A stretch of DNA of 64,000 nt from positions 1-64,000 of the forward strand of contig NZ_JAPUBN010000007.1 in NCBI RefSeq assembly GCF_026966905.1, given 5' to 3'. A model generated the notes under the pieces. The model saw only the letters and a list, made by a program, of their open reading frames with translations, was not told the DNA's origin and ran no database searches. The position numbers and the translations under genes were made by a program. The DNA comes from Marinomonas phaeophyticola. GTDB taxonomy: Bacteria > Pseudomonadota > Gammaproteobacteria > Pseudomonadales > Marinomonadaceae. Positions 33,905-44,124 of the stretch are shown in pieces. The stretch's first letter is position 1; each line of letters begins with the position of its first letter.

Positions 33905-36745
33905 ATGAACTTCCAAAGCTTTTTCATAGACTTATCAAACGCCATTCCATCAGAGAGAATCATACAAGACAGTTTGCGAACATTGGCCTACGGGACAGAC
34001 GCCAGCTTCTATCGGTTAACACCAAGAGCCGTTATACAAGTCAATAGCGAAGCCGAAATCATTCATGTTCTTAAAACCTCAAAAAAACACCAAATACCCG
34101 TTACCTTTCGGGCCGCAGGCACTAGCCTTTCAGGTCAGGCTATTACGGAGTTTATTTTAATCACACTAGGCGATAACTGGAAAGGACACACCATTCTCGA
34201 CAACGGTCTTAAAATTTCATTACAACCGGGAGTTAGGGGTTCACAAGCAAATAAATATTTAGCGCCTTTTGGACGTAAAATAGGCCCAGATCCAGCGTCT
34301 ATTAATGCGGCTAAAATCGGTGGTATCGCGGCCAACAATGCTTCTGGCATGTGCTGCGGGACAGCACAAAATACCTACTATACGATGGACAGCATGAAAC
34401 TTATTCTGGCTGATGGCACACAGCTAGATACATCAGATGAACACTCTATTGCACAATTTCGCCAACAAAAGTCATCCCTACTAACTGCATTAAAGGACCT
34501 CTCAGATTGCGTTAATTCAGACCCTAAACTCGTCGAGAAAATCCGTTACAAATACAGACTTAAAAACACCACTGGATACGCTATAAATTCATTAACGGAT
34601 TATCAAGATCCCATTGATATTTTACAGCACTTAATGATTGGCTCAGAAGGAACGCTTGGTTTTATTTCTGAAATTCGCTACAACACTGTGATTGATTCTC
34701 CTTTCAAAGCCTCCTCTTTGATGTTTTTTGAATCTATTGACCTTGCTTGCAAAGCCGTTAGCCTTCTTAAAAAATGCCCTGTAGAAGCAGTTGAACTCAT
34801 GGACTGGGCGGCTATTTCTTCTGTTCGCCACCACGACACCATGTCACCGCTCATGCCCTCTCTTTCTAAAGGCTGTGCCGCACTTCTTATCGAAACCCGA
34901 GCAAAAGACAACAGCGAACTGGATAACCAAATACAAGAGATCACGGATACACTTTCAGCAAATCACGTTCACTCAAATATCGAAGCGCCTTTCCAAAAAG
35001 ACCCTGCGATCACCAGCCAGTATTGGTCAATTAGAAAAGGGATTTTTCCAGCGGTTGGCGCAGTAAGAACCACAGGCAGCACAGTATTAATCGAAGATGT
35101 CGCCTACCCCGTTGATCGCCTTGCTGAAGCGGTTAAAGATTTACATCATTTATTCGAAAAGTGGAATTATCATAACGCGGTTATTTTTGGTCACGCCTTA
35201 GAAGGCAACCTGCACTTTGTTTTCCCTCAATCTTTTGACAGTCCTGAAGAACAGCAACGCTATGAGGGATTAATGGAGGATGTCACAGATCTAACGGTTA
35301 CCCGTTATCAAGGTTCATTAAAAGCAGAACATGGTACTGGCCGTAACATGGCCCCTTTCGTCGAAAAAGAATGGGGAAGCAAAGCCTACCAAGTAATGGA
35401 GCAATTAAAAAAAATCATCGACCCAGATGGCCTACTAAACCCGGGAGTGATCTTAAACACTGACCCAAACATTCACCTGAAGAACATCAAACCATTACCA
35501 GCCTCCAATCAAATTATTGATTCTTGCATAGAATGCGGTTTTTGTGAGCCAAGCTGCCCTTCGAGAGATCTAACGCTGACACCAAGACAGCGAATTGTTG
35601 TGCAAAGGGAGATATCTCGCCTTAAAAATGATCAGCAGGATGAGGCCAGATTAAAAACACTGACGGCCGATTATCAATTCTATGGAGATGACACATGCGC
35701 AGGTTGTGGTCTATGCAGCACCTTATGCCCTGTGGGAATCAATACAGGCGATTTAACCAGACAACTACGACAAGAAAAAAATGCAGACAAAGACACAAAG
35801 GCTCTTTGGTTCGCAAACCATTTTTCCAAAACCACTAAAGGAGTTAAGTTAGGCTTGACGGTAGCCAATGCTGGACGACATATTTTTGGCAACCATTTAA
35901 TGAAAACACTCACGAAAGCCACCAACACGCTATCAAAAGGCAGGGTAGGTGAATGGCGACCCAATTTACCGAAAGCAAATAATTGGACACCGGAGGCATC
36001 ACACATATATTCAGACACTAAGAAGATCTCTAGCAACAGCAAAAAGGTCGTGTACTTTCCCTCCTGCGCCTCTCGAACTATGGGAGTAGGTCCAGATCAA
36101 GAGGATCAACGCCCACTTACAGAAGTTATTTTTAATCTATTAGAAAAAGCAGGATTTGACATCCTCTATCCAAAGAACCTTAGCAATTTATGTTGCGGCA
36201 TGCCTTTTCAAAGCAAGGGGTTTCTAGACATTGCCAATGACAAGCGCAGTGAACTTATCAACGCCATCGAACAAGCCTCCAATCATGGCGAATACCCAGT
36301 GCTATTTGATACTAGCCCGTGTGCCGCAAGAGCTTTTGAACAACTACCAGACTCATTAACTTGTTACGACCCTATTGAGTTTGCTATTGAACACTTATTA
36401 CCTAACCTCAGCATTCAAACGTCTGAAGAACAAATTAGCCTACATATAACCTGCAGCACAACAAAAAGCGGATTAGCCGAAAAAATGGCATTTCTTGCCA
36501 ATCAACTTAGCACAAAGGTCTTTATTCCTGATGATATAGCGTGCTGCGGATTTGCCGGCGATAAAGGTTTTTTCACACCTGAGTTAAACCAATCAGCCCT
36601 ACGCACGTTAAAGCCCCAGCTACCAAAAAACACGACATTAGGCGTATCTAGCAGCCGCACCTGTGAAATAGGATTAAGTGAACACGCAGGCATCCCATAC
36701 CAATCTATCTATTATTTATTGGATAAAGTGAGCCGTAGAATCTAA
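33905..36745 (+). CDS. dld: FAD and Fe-S D-lactate dehydrogenase, Dld-II type
   Basis: A 946-residue fusion that oxidises D-lactate to pyruvate and passes electrons to the respiratory chain. Order of domains: PCMH-type FAD-binding domain (about 40-270; GTSLSGQA, PDPASINAAKIGGIAANNASG), FAD-oxidase C-terminal domain (about 270-520; GHALEGNLHFVF, RNMAPFVE), two 4Fe-4S motifs (Cys541 in CIECGFCEPSCP, Cys598 in CAGCGLCSTLCP), then two CCG domains (Cys763 in CCGMPF, Cys880 in CCGFAG) as in GlpC/LldE. This matches Dld-II of Shewanella. No lactate permease is adjacent. AAAGAGAGCACA precedes the ATG. Confidence 0.92.
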   Translation: MNFQSFFIDLSNAIPSERIIQDSLRTLAYGTDASFYRLTPRAVIQVNSEAEIIHVLKTSKKHQIPVTFRAAGTSLSGQAITEFILITLGDNWKGHTILDNGLKISLQPGVRGSQANKYLAPFGRKIGPDPASINAAKIGGIAANNASGMCCGTAQNTYYTMDSMKLILADGTQLDTSDEHSIAQFRQQKSSLLTALKDLSDCVNSDPKLVEKIRYKYRLKNTTGYAINSLTDYQDPIDILQHLMIGSEGTLGFISEIRYNTVIDSPFKASSLMFFESIDLACKAVSLLKKCPVEAVELMDWAAISSVRHHDTMSPLMPSLSKGCAALLIETRAKDNSELDNQIQEITDTLSANHVHSNIEAPFQKDPAITSQYWSIRKGIFPAVGAVRTTGSTVLIEDVAYPVDRLAEAVKDLHHLFEKWNYHNAVIFGHALEGNLHFVFPQSFDSPEEQQRYEGLMEDVTDLTVTRYQGSLKAEHGTGRNMAPFVEKEWGSKAYQVMEQLKKIIDPDGLLNPGVILNTDPNIHLKNIKPLPASNQIIDSCIECGFCEPSCPSRDLTLTPRQRIVVQREISRLKNDQQDEARLKTLTADYQFYGDDTCAGCGLCSTLCPVGINTGDLTRQLRQEKNADKDTKALWFANHFSKTTKGVKLGLTVANAGRHIFGNHLMKTLTKATNTLSKGRVGEWRPNLPKANNWTPEASHIYSDTKKISSNSKKVVYFPSCASRTMGVGPDQEDQRPLTEVIFNLLEKAGFDILYPKNLSNLCCGMPFQSKGFLDIANDKRSELINAIEQASNHGEYPVLFDTSPCAARAFEQLPDSLTCYDPIEFAIEHLLPNLSIQTSEEQISLHITCSTTKSGLAEKMAFLANQLSTKVFIPDDIACCGFAGDKGFFTPELNQSALRTLKPQLPKNTTLGVSSSRTCEIGLSEHAGIPYQSIYYLLDKVSRRI

Positions 36746-36986
36746 CCACGTCTTTAATGCCTTGCTAAACCTGTTGCTCTCACGAAACGTTTTAGGAAGG
36801 CATTTGAAATGTGAGCTATACTCTTTAAGTACTTGAACATAAGATACTTTAGTTTTGAATTCCTTATTTTTTACACAGCATGGTGCTAGTTCTAATTTCT
36901 TTAAAGGAATATCCTTGTTATATGAAGTGCGGCTGACTATTTTTAATAGGACCAAACATAAACAACCACAAGATTAAGCGAGCACA

Positions 36987-38405
36987 ATGAGAAACCCTTT
37001 CCACTACTTTCAAATAAGACACAAACTCTTTGCTATTTTTGTCTTAAGTAATGTGCTTGTAATTGTCTCTATGTGGCAAGTTTTTCAATGGAGCTTTGAT
37101 AGAGGCTTTGTTAGCTATACGGCTGAGCGAGATACCGAGTTTGTAGAACAAATGTCCACTCGTAGCGCCAACCTTTATCTTTACTATAATAATTGGGACT
37201 TTTTAATTGATGAGAGCCGCCAAGAAGTCTTATGGAAAAAGACGCAATTACAAAATATGCGAGATCTGATTCCGCCACCAGAAACCCCAAACTTGGATTT
37301 GATCTATCCATCTAAATATTATCGCATCCGCTTTCTTCTCTTTGATGAAAATCAAAAAACCATCATTGGTCATGGGCAATTTAAAAAAGTAAAAACCGAA
37401 CCAGTCATAGTGCACGATAAAATTGTTGGTTATGTCGGTTTAAAGTCGGTTCGTGAACTGGTGCAAGATCAAACACTGCGCTTTGTAAGGCAGCAGGGTG
37501 AAGCCTTTTTGCTTATCTCTGCATTTATGCTCACCATCGCAGCCTTGCTTACATGGCCGTTAGCTCAATGGCTTAGCACACCGATTTGCTCTATGAGACG
37601 AGCCACAAGAAAGCTTTCAGCCGGTGAATTTGATACACGATTAAAAGTAAAGGGGCATGACGAGATATCGGATCTAGGTCGAGATTTAAACAACCTCGCG
37701 AAAACCCTAGACAAAACTCGCCAGGCACGTAAACGCTGGGTGGCCGATACGGCTCATGAGCTCAGAACACCTGTTGCCATTTTGCGAGGTGAAATAGAAG
37801 CGATTCAAGATGGCATTATTAAGGTCACTCCTGATTCCCTTAACTCGTTATTACAGGAAACCATTCATATTGGTCGTATGATTGATGACCTTAACCAATT
37901 ATCAATGCACGATATGGGCAGTTTAAATTACCATATGGAACCAGCTAATATTGATGAAGTTCTTAAAGATACAGTTCAATCAATGACAAGAACCTTTAAT
38001 GATGCGAATATTACACTAGAATTAGAAATTGATAAAAAAGCCAAATATGAACTTATGGCTGATACCGACAGATTGTTCCAACTTTTTTCTAACTTAATGA
38101 ACAACTCATTGAAGTACACTGATGCACCAGGATCGCTTAACATTAGTATCAGCAAAACATCAGATGTCATTGTCATACGTTTCGAAGATTCCTCCCCAGG
38201 AGTCAGCGAGGAAGATAAAGACCGTATTTTTGAACAGTTTTACCGTGTCGAAAATTCTCGTAACCGCGCAACAGGTGGACGCGGTTTAGGGTTAGCGATA
38301 TGTAACCAAATTATTGAAGGCCATAATGGTAGTATGAGTGCATATCACTCACCTCAAGGTGGCCTAGGTATTAAAATCAATCTACCGTTAAATCAACAGG
38401 ATTAG
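36987..38405 (+). CDS. baeS: BaeS-like sensor histidine kinase
   Basis: An inner-membrane sensor kinase of 472 residues: hydrophobic segment at 15-33, periplasmic domain to about 165, second segment near 172-190, HAMP (STPICSMRRATRKLSAGEFD), HisKA with phospho-His near 257 in DTAHELRTPVAILRGEIEAI, and HATPase with NLMNNSLKY, DSSPGV and GGRGLGLAI. The HisKA text, including QDGIIKVTPDSL and IDDLNQLSM, follows E. coli BaeS closely. BaeS answers envelope stress such as indole or spheroplasting and acts through BaeR. It is ten bases from the regulator gene. No RND pump (mdtABC) is next to it. Confidence 0.88.
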   Translation: MRNPFHYFQIRHKLFAIFVLSNVLVIVSMWQVFQWSFDRGFVSYTAERDTEFVEQMSTRSANLYLYYNNWDFLIDESRQEVLWKKTQLQNMRDLIPPPETPNLDLIYPSKYYRIRFLLFDENQKTIIGHGQFKKVKTEPVIVHDKIVGYVGLKSVRELVQDQTLRFVRQQGEAFLLISAFMLTIAALLTWPLAQWLSTPICSMRRATRKLSAGEFDTRLKVKGHDEISDLGRDLNNLAKTLDKTRQARKRWVADTAHELRTPVAILRGEIEAIQDGIIKVTPDSLNSLLQETIHIGRMIDDLNQLSMHDMGSLNYHMEPANIDEVLKDTVQSMTRTFNDANITLELEIDKKAKYELMADTDRLFQLFSNLMNNSLKYTDAPGSLNISISKTSDVIVIRFEDSSPGVSEEDKDRIFEQFYRVENSRNRATGGRGLGLAICNQIIEGHNGSMSAYHSPQGGLGIKINLPLNQQD

Positions 38406-38415
38406 ATAAATTATT

Positions 38416-39093
38416 ATGAGCACAATTTTAATTGTTGAAGATGAAATCAAATTAGCTGAACTAGTTGGCGCCTACCTAGATCAATCTGGTTATGAGCACC
38501 ATCACCTAGACCGTGGTGACATTGTCGTTGACTATGTTAAGAACTCACATGTTGATTTAATCCTATTAGATTTAATGTTACCAGGGCTCGATGGCATTGA
38601 AATTTGCAAACAAATACGTCAATTTAGCTCTGTTCCTATCATAATGGTAACCGCAAAAGCAGAAGAAATTGATCGCTTAATTGGGTTGGAAATGGGGGCA
38701 GATGATTATATTTGCAAACCTTTCAGCCCTCGTGAAGTGGTTGCCCGCGTTAAATCGAATCTACGCCGTGTTTCCCTTGATAAGATCGAAGAGCCAAAAA
38801 CAGATGGCTTCGAACTGGACGTTGATCGCATTCGAGCCACTTATAAAGGTGAACTTATTGATCTCACAACCGTTGAATTCCAATTACTACAATTGTTAAT
38901 CAAAGAGCCTGGACGTGTATTTGGCCGTGAAGTGATTATGAAAAGCATCTACACAGACAGCCGTGTTGTAAGTGATAGAACAATAGACAGCCACATCAAA
39001 AAGCTGCGTAAAAAGATCTCAGCGATCGCTCCTGAACTTAATGTTATCCATTCCGTATACGGTGCTGGTTATAGATTTGAAAATAACGATTAG
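38416..39093 (+). CDS. baeR: BaeR-like response regulator
   Basis: An OmpR/PhoB family regulator of 225 residues. The receiver holds Asp9 and Glu10 in the acidic pocket, phospho-acceptor Asp52 in LLDLMLPG, Thr in VTAKAEEIDRL and Lys in ICKPFSPREVVARV. The C-terminal winged helix ends SDRTIDSHIKKLRKKI and VYGAGYRFE. The phrase EEIDRLIGLEMGADDYICKP is close to BaeR. It pairs with the kinase upstream. Targets cannot be seen in the window, although the downstream carrier gene begins only 12 bases later and may be cotranscribed. Confidence 0.9.
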   Translation: MSTILIVEDEIKLAELVGAYLDQSGYEHHHLDRGDIVVDYVKNSHVDLILLDLMLPGLDGIEICKQIRQFSSVPIIMVTAKAEEIDRLIGLEMGADDYICKPFSPREVVARVKSNLRRVSLDKIEEPKTDGFELDVDRIRATYKGELIDLTTVEFQLLQLLIKEPGRVFGREVIMKSIYTDSRVVSDRTIDSHIKKLRKKISAIAPELNVIHSVYGAGYRFENND

Positions 39094-39104
39094 AGATTGC
39101 TCTA

Positions 39105-40055
39105 TTGAATAATTTTTTTGAGGTTCTACAGTTTTCTTTCTCTGTAACAATGCCAATATTTCTGATATTGGCATTAGGGGTTTTGCTTTATAGAATTAAG
39201 CTGATTAATGATAATTTTGTCGATGTAGGCTCAAAACTTGTTTTCAACGTCACATTACCTGCATTGCTTTTTCTCAGTATCACTAAAACCCCACTCTCAG
39301 AAAACACTGACTTTTCTCTCGTCATATATGGCGTTATTGCGGTCTTTGTAATTTACCTCTTTTTCGAGTTTTTTTCGGCTCACTACATCAAAGAGAAAAT
39401 CGATAGAGGCGTCGTTATCCAAGGGGCGTTTCGCTCCAATATGGGCATTATAGGTCTAGCCTACTGTGTTAATGCGTATGGAGATGACGTTTATGCGGTA
39501 GCACCCGTTTATCTTGGAGGAGTAACCATCCTTTTTAATATTCTGTCTGTTATCACTCTTAACAAAGCCGTGAATAAAGATACAAACCTTAAAAGCACCA
39601 TAATAAAAGTACTAAAGAACCCTCTTATTATCTCCATTTTATCCGCAGTATTAGTCTCTTATTCAGGCCTTAAAATGCCTGACATTCTCTTAAAAACAGG
39701 CAACTACTTCGCCCAAATGACTCTCTCTTTAGCGTTACTATGTATTGGCGCTTCACTTAGTTTTAAGACAATGAAAAGCGACTTTTCAAATGCGCTGCTA
39801 GCCTCTTTCGGCAAGCTCATTTTTATTCCAGTCATAACCACATTTGGCGGCTATTTACTGGGTTACCGTGGAATGGAGTTAGGTGTTTTAATGCTCATGT
39901 CATCAGCCCCTTCCGCTTCCGCCTGCTATGTTATGGTTAGATCCATTGGAGGAAACGATAAACTTGCCGCCAATATCATTGTGATCACTACTCTTGCTTC
40001 TATTTTTACAACCAGCTTTGGTATTACACTTTTAAGCTCTTTTAACTTAATGTAG
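39105..40055 (+). CDS. AEC family transporter
   Basis: A membrane protein of 316 residues with ten hydrophobic segments, of the auxin efflux carrier (AEC) family, whose bacterial members export or import malonate, malate or related acids. Typical parts are VTMPIFLILALGVLLYRI, FNVTLPALLFLSITKTPL, the segment-4 signature GAFRSNMGIIGLAYC and SSAPSASACYVMVRSIGG near the end. The TTG at 39105 gives the usual family N-terminus; no better start exists nearby. It follows baeR by 11 bases, and the next gene is a DctB-like dicarboxylate sensor, so an organic acid substrate is plausible. Confidence 0.87.
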   Translation: MNNFFEVLQFSFSVTMPIFLILALGVLLYRIKLINDNFVDVGSKLVFNVTLPALLFLSITKTPLSENTDFSLVIYGVIAVFVIYLFFEFFSAHYIKEKIDRGVVIQGAFRSNMGIIGLAYCVNAYGDDVYAVAPVYLGGVTILFNILSVITLNKAVNKDTNLKSTIIKVLKNPLIISILSAVLVSYSGLKMPDILLKTGNYFAQMTLSLALLCIGASLSFKTMKSDFSNALLASFGKLIFIPVITTFGGYLLGYRGMELGVLMLMSSAPSASACYVMVRSIGGNDKLAANIIVITTLASIFTTSFGITLLSSFNLM

Positions 40056-40112
40056 AAATACACTGAAATCGACTTAATAAACTCTCACCAGCAAAGACTT
40101 GATACTGACACT

Positions 40113-42194
40113 ATGGGCATTCCTTATAAAAAGAATAAAACGCTTTTTTTTATTATTAGCCTTATTGCTTTATATATTGTATTTTGGGGCGTTCAGGCGA
40201 TTTCCTTACAAGCATTATTGATTAATAAGCATCGCGCAGGCGAAGATCAGCTGCTCACTTATGTAGCCGATCTTCGAAGAGAGTTAAAAGATTATCGCTT
40301 CTTACCTTATACTCTTACGGAAAACCCAAGCATCAGACGCTTTCTTAGTGATCCTGACGCCTCTAACAATACCCTTTTACGGACGTCCATAGAAAGGCAA
40401 CTAGAAGACCTAAACAAAGCGTCCCAAACACAGGCTTGGTTTGTATTGGACAATGAAGGTCAAGTGCTTCTCTCTAGCACTCAATCGGAAGCGGATAATT
40501 TAAGTCATTATTTTGAGCCTCACCACCTTAAAATTGAATTAGAAAGCCAAAAAGGAGAATCTATTCTTCTTTCTGGATACAATAAAACCAATCAACAAAT
40601 CACTCACCTTGTTCTTGCTCCCATTTATCAAAACAACATCATTACTGGCTCAATTGGCGTTAGAGTTAACCTAAATAGATTGATAGAAAGCTGGACTGTT
40701 GTTGGCGATCTCATAGCCATTACCGGTCAGAATCATCAAGTTTTTTTAGCCAATAATTCAAAAAATATCTTTGATCTTGAATGGGACAAAAAACTTTCTT
40801 CTATTCGGTTTGTCGATCAAACAAAATCCAAACTTTATGAAAGCAATGATGAGAAATTTCTCTTACAAAATGTATTACTGGATGATCTTGCTTGGACCTT
40901 ACACTTTTTAACACCGTTACAACAAATTGTCAGAGCGGCTAATTTTATTGCTTTTGGCGGCGTTATTCTGATTTCGCTCATCCTTACCTTCTTACTTTAC
41001 AGGCGAGAACGATCTTTAAAAATAGCCTCTGCCGTTGAAAACCAACGACTCGTATCAAAAAACACCCAATTACAAAGGGCGCTTATTGAAAATACCCATG
41101 TCGGTTTAATCCAATTAACTCATCAAGGCGTAATTTCTTTTATTAACCCAACGGGACACCGATACTTTCAAAAAGACCATGACCTTATTGGAACCTCTTT
41201 ACGAAATCTTTTATCAATAGAAGATTGCGACCCAAAACTTATCTTACAACTGGATACCCTTTTTCAAAGTGCCAGTGATGATAAGTTTATTGAACAAGAA
41301 GTAGTTTTCAAAAAATCACTTGATCAAACCTTTCCAGCACTATTATCCGTGTCTCCTATAGAATGGTCGGACTCTCAAGGCTATCTAGTAACAGTCATCA
41401 ATATCAGTAAGCGAAAACAAGCAGAACAAGCACTCACGAAAATAAACCAACAACTTGAAGTACGTGTCTCAGAAAGGACAGAAGCCTTAAAACAAACCCA
41501 AAAAGAATTGTTAAGAAGTGAAAAGTTGGCCGCAATCGGTCAAATGTCTACCGCCATCGCACATGAACTCAACCAGCCATTAACAGGCATTAGAACCTTG
41601 GTATACAGTGCAGAACTGCTTCTACAAAGAAACAATATAGAAGAAACGCAAGCAACGTTAGTCAAGCTTGAGCAACTCGTCAGTAGAATGCATAGCTTAA
41701 CAAGCGAGTTAAAAGTACTGGCCTATCGAAGACCGGAGAATCTGACCAAAACAAATTGTGAAGAATGCTTTACGAATGCCTTAGTCAGCCTTGGGGATCA
41801 AACTAGTCCTCTAAGAATTATAAAAGAATTTCAACATACGTTCGTTTATGCAGAGCCAACTAGACTCGAGAGGATTTTCTCTAACCTCATAAAAAATACC
41901 CTGGAAGCCTGTGAAGAAAACGCTATCGCACCTGAAATACTCATCAAAACCAAACTGGATACCGCCTCTAAGAACCTCATCATAGAGCTCAGCGATAACG
42001 GACCAGGCACGAGCAAAGACACACTCCCTCACTTACTGGAGCCTTTTTATACCAGTAAGCCTGTTGGCAAAGGACTTGGCCTTGGCTTAGCCATTAGTGC
42101 AAGTTTAGCAAACGACATGAAAGGTCAACTTATTGTGGGACACTCACAACAGGGCGGACTGACTTTCACCTTGACTTTACAAAGAGCGGAATAG
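40113..42194 (+). CDS. DctB-like sensor histidine kinase
   Basis: A sensor kinase of 693 residues. Hydrophobic segments at about 11-31 and 268-290 flank a large periplasmic domain of the double-Cache type, as in the dicarboxylate sensor DctB (DLRRELKDYRFLPYTLTENP is the DctB-like start of that domain). A PAS domain (320-430), a coiled coil, then a HisKA with His near 483 in AIAHELNQPLTGIRTL and a HATPase (NLIKNTLEAC, SDNGPGTS, GKGLGLGLAIS) follow. The HELNQPL box is typical of the DctB/NtrB-like class that drives sigma-54 activators. Its TAG is directly followed by the ATG of the partner activator. The ligand is probably a C4-dicarboxylate, by homology only. Confidence 0.87.
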   Translation: MGIPYKKNKTLFFIISLIALYIVFWGVQAISLQALLINKHRAGEDQLLTYVADLRRELKDYRFLPYTLTENPSIRRFLSDPDASNNTLLRTSIERQLEDLNKASQTQAWFVLDNEGQVLLSSTQSEADNLSHYFEPHHLKIELESQKGESILLSGYNKTNQQITHLVLAPIYQNNIITGSIGVRVNLNRLIESWTVVGDLIAITGQNHQVFLANNSKNIFDLEWDKKLSSIRFVDQTKSKLYESNDEKFLLQNVLLDDLAWTLHFLTPLQQIVRAANFIAFGGVILISLILTFLLYRRERSLKIASAVENQRLVSKNTQLQRALIENTHVGLIQLTHQGVISFINPTGHRYFQKDHDLIGTSLRNLLSIEDCDPKLILQLDTLFQSASDDKFIEQEVVFKKSLDQTFPALLSVSPIEWSDSQGYLVTVINISKRKQAEQALTKINQQLEVRVSERTEALKQTQKELLRSEKLAAIGQMSTAIAHELNQPLTGIRTLVYSAELLLQRNNIEETQATLVKLEQLVSRMHSLTSELKVLAYRRPENLTKTNCEECFTNALVSLGDQTSPLRIIKEFQHTFVYAEPTRLERIFSNLIKNTLEACEENAIAPEILIKTKLDTASKNLIIELSDNGPGTSKDTLPHLLEPFYTSKPVGKGLGLGLAISASLANDMKGQLIVGHSQQGGLTFTLTLQRAE

Positions 42195-43580
42195 ATGCAG
42201 AATCAAAAAAATTCACCTAACATCAAAATCTGGCTAATAGATGACGATGAGTTAGTCAGGTCAACAACCGCCCAATGGCTGAGTTTGTCTGATCACGAAG
42301 TAATTGAATTTACCAACCCATTAGAGTTACTAGACAAATTCAATGAAAATGAAAACTGTGTCATTATCAGTGACATTCGCATGGCTCCCATTGACGGTTT
42401 AACACTACTCGCAAAATTAATAGAAAAAGACCCCCATGTCCCTGTCATTCTGATAACAGGCCATGGAGACATAGATATGGCGGTTAGTTCACTAAGAGAC
42501 GGTGCGTTTGATTTTCTAGAAAAACCCTTTGACCCTAAAAGGCTTTCCGTTACGGTTGAAAAGGCTATAAAAAAACGTCAACTTTGGTTAGATCAGCATT
42601 ATCAAAACCGCTATCTTGATGAGTTAGAAGGTTTAGAAGAACTCATTATTGGTCAATGCTACCCGATCAAACAAGTAAGAGAGCAAGTAAACACTTTTGC
42701 AAAAATGGATACGAATGTCATCGTTTATGGTGATACTGGCTGTGGTAAGGAACTGGTCGCTCAAGCACTACACCAAACTAGCCATCGTTCAGGGCACCCT
42801 TTTGTAGCGATTAATTGCGCCGCTATTCCAGCTGAGCTGTTTGAAAGCGAACTCTTTGGTCATGAAGCAGGCTCATTTACTGGTGCCAATAAAAAACGCA
42901 TTGGCAAGATTGAGAACGCCAGTAACGGCACTCTTTTCCTTGATGAAATTGAAAGCATGCCAATTGCAATGCAAATTAAACTATTAAGGGTACTTCAAGA
43001 GAATATTCTGGAGCGAGTTGGTAGCAACCAGCCTATTCATGTTGATTTACGTGTTATTGCCGCCGCCAAGACAGACTTACAACGATTAGACGGTTTCCGA
43101 CAGGATCTTTTCTTTCGTTTAAATGTCTCTCAAATACATTTACCCACACTGCGGCAACGAGGAGACGACATTCCTCTACTTTTCAAACACTTTTGCCGCC
43201 AATTTTCCGACGAAAAGAAGGTTCCATTAAAAAAACTTAGTCCTATAGACCATGAAACACTAATGATTTATAGCTGGCCTGGTAACATCAGGGAGATGCG
43301 AAATATTGCGTTACGCTATGTACTAGAGCCAAATACGACCATTGCTAAAATTTTAAACGGCTACCACACCCAAGAACCCAACTATCAATATAGCCCACTG
43401 CCATTAAGCGTAAAAGTCCAAGATTACGAACGTAGCCTCATCGACTCTAGCCTAGAGCGTTGCAAAGGTAATATTCAAGAGGCACTCGAAATACTTCAAC
43501 TCCCAAGAAGAACCTTAAATCAAAAGATGCAAAAATACGGCTTAAATCGTAGTGACTACCTAGATTCACAAGACGGATAA
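42195..43580 (+). CDS. DctD-like sigma-54 response regulator
   Basis: An enhancer-binding activator of 461 residues. The receiver carries Asp60 in IISDIRM. The AAA+ domain has Walker A GDTGCGKE near 179-186, the sigma-54 contact loop GSFTGA near 226 and Walker B GTLFLDEIES. A Fis-type helix-turn-helix closes the protein (NIQEALEILQLPRRTLNQKM). The contact loop is GSFTGA instead of the canonical GAFTGA. It partners the DctB-like kinase just before it and should activate a sigma-54 promoter of a dicarboxylate or related transporter. No TRAP or DctA gene is in the window. Confidence 0.9.
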   Translation: MQNQKNSPNIKIWLIDDDELVRSTTAQWLSLSDHEVIEFTNPLELLDKFNENENCVIISDIRMAPIDGLTLLAKLIEKDPHVPVILITGHGDIDMAVSSLRDGAFDFLEKPFDPKRLSVTVEKAIKKRQLWLDQHYQNRYLDELEGLEELIIGQCYPIKQVREQVNTFAKMDTNVIVYGDTGCGKELVAQALHQTSHRSGHPFVAINCAAIPAELFESELFGHEAGSFTGANKKRIGKIENASNGTLFLDEIESMPIAMQIKLLRVLQENILERVGSNQPIHVDLRVIAAAKTDLQRLDGFRQDLFFRLNVSQIHLPTLRQRGDDIPLLFKHFCRQFSDEKKVPLKKLSPIDHETLMIYSWPGNIREMRNIALRYVLEPNTTIAKILNGYHTQEPNYQYSPLPLSVKVQDYERSLIDSSLERCKGNIQEALEILQLPRRTLNQKMQKYGLNRSDYLDSQDG

Positions 43581-43614
43581 TGTTCCCAAACACCACTTAA
43601 CATTCGAGAAAAAA

Positions 43615-43929
43615 ATGCACATAGAATTAATTGATATTGTAATTTTTGTTATTTTGGGGTCAATAGCCTATTTCTGGTGGAACTCTAACTCAATTAGAGA
43701 GCTGGCTTTCTCACATGTAAAAGCCCACTGTAAAAAACATGAAGTGCAACTTCTGGATCAATCAGTCGCATTACATAAATGGAAAGTAACTTGGTCTACG
43801 GGCCAACTGAAAGTGCTTAGAGAATACCAATTTGAGTTTACGTCAACCGGAGAGGCTCGTTACAAAGGTGAAGCGGTTTTAATAGGGAATACATTGATGA
43901 AAATAGAACTTTCTGCTTATCACATATAG
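43615..43929 (+). CDS. DUF3301 protein
   Basis: A protein of 104 residues with a single N-terminal membrane segment (ELIDIVIFVILGSIAYFWW) and a soluble tail containing REYQFEFTSTGEARYKGEAV, the hallmark of DUF3301, a short inner-membrane family of gammaproteobacteria without known role. HVKAHCKKHEVQLLDQSVAL fits the same family. The gene lies 34 bases after the dctD-like gene and may be its tail, but family members also occur alone. Confidence 0.85.
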   Translation: MHIELIDIVIFVILGSIAYFWWNSNSIRELAFSHVKAHCKKHEVQLLDQSVALHKWKVTWSTGQLKVLREYQFEFTSTGEARYKGEAVLIGNTLMKIELSAYHI

Positions 43930-44124
43930 AAAAAAAGCCTACTTATAGGGAGTTTACAATTGATTACTATTTTATTTCAAATATTTACACTTCTTTAAAT
44001 AAAAAAGTGCGCCCTTAATATGATTTTTAACAAATAAAGTAATTGATAATTTAATTTTGTATTAGTATTTCCCTTACACATCAACTATATTTGTACAATA
44101 ATGAAAATAATTAAAGGATGTATC

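Noticed and set aside
36716-36955. 79-residue leftward ORF after dld
   Set aside because: TTG start without a ribosome site, overlap with the end of dld, and no recognisable family.
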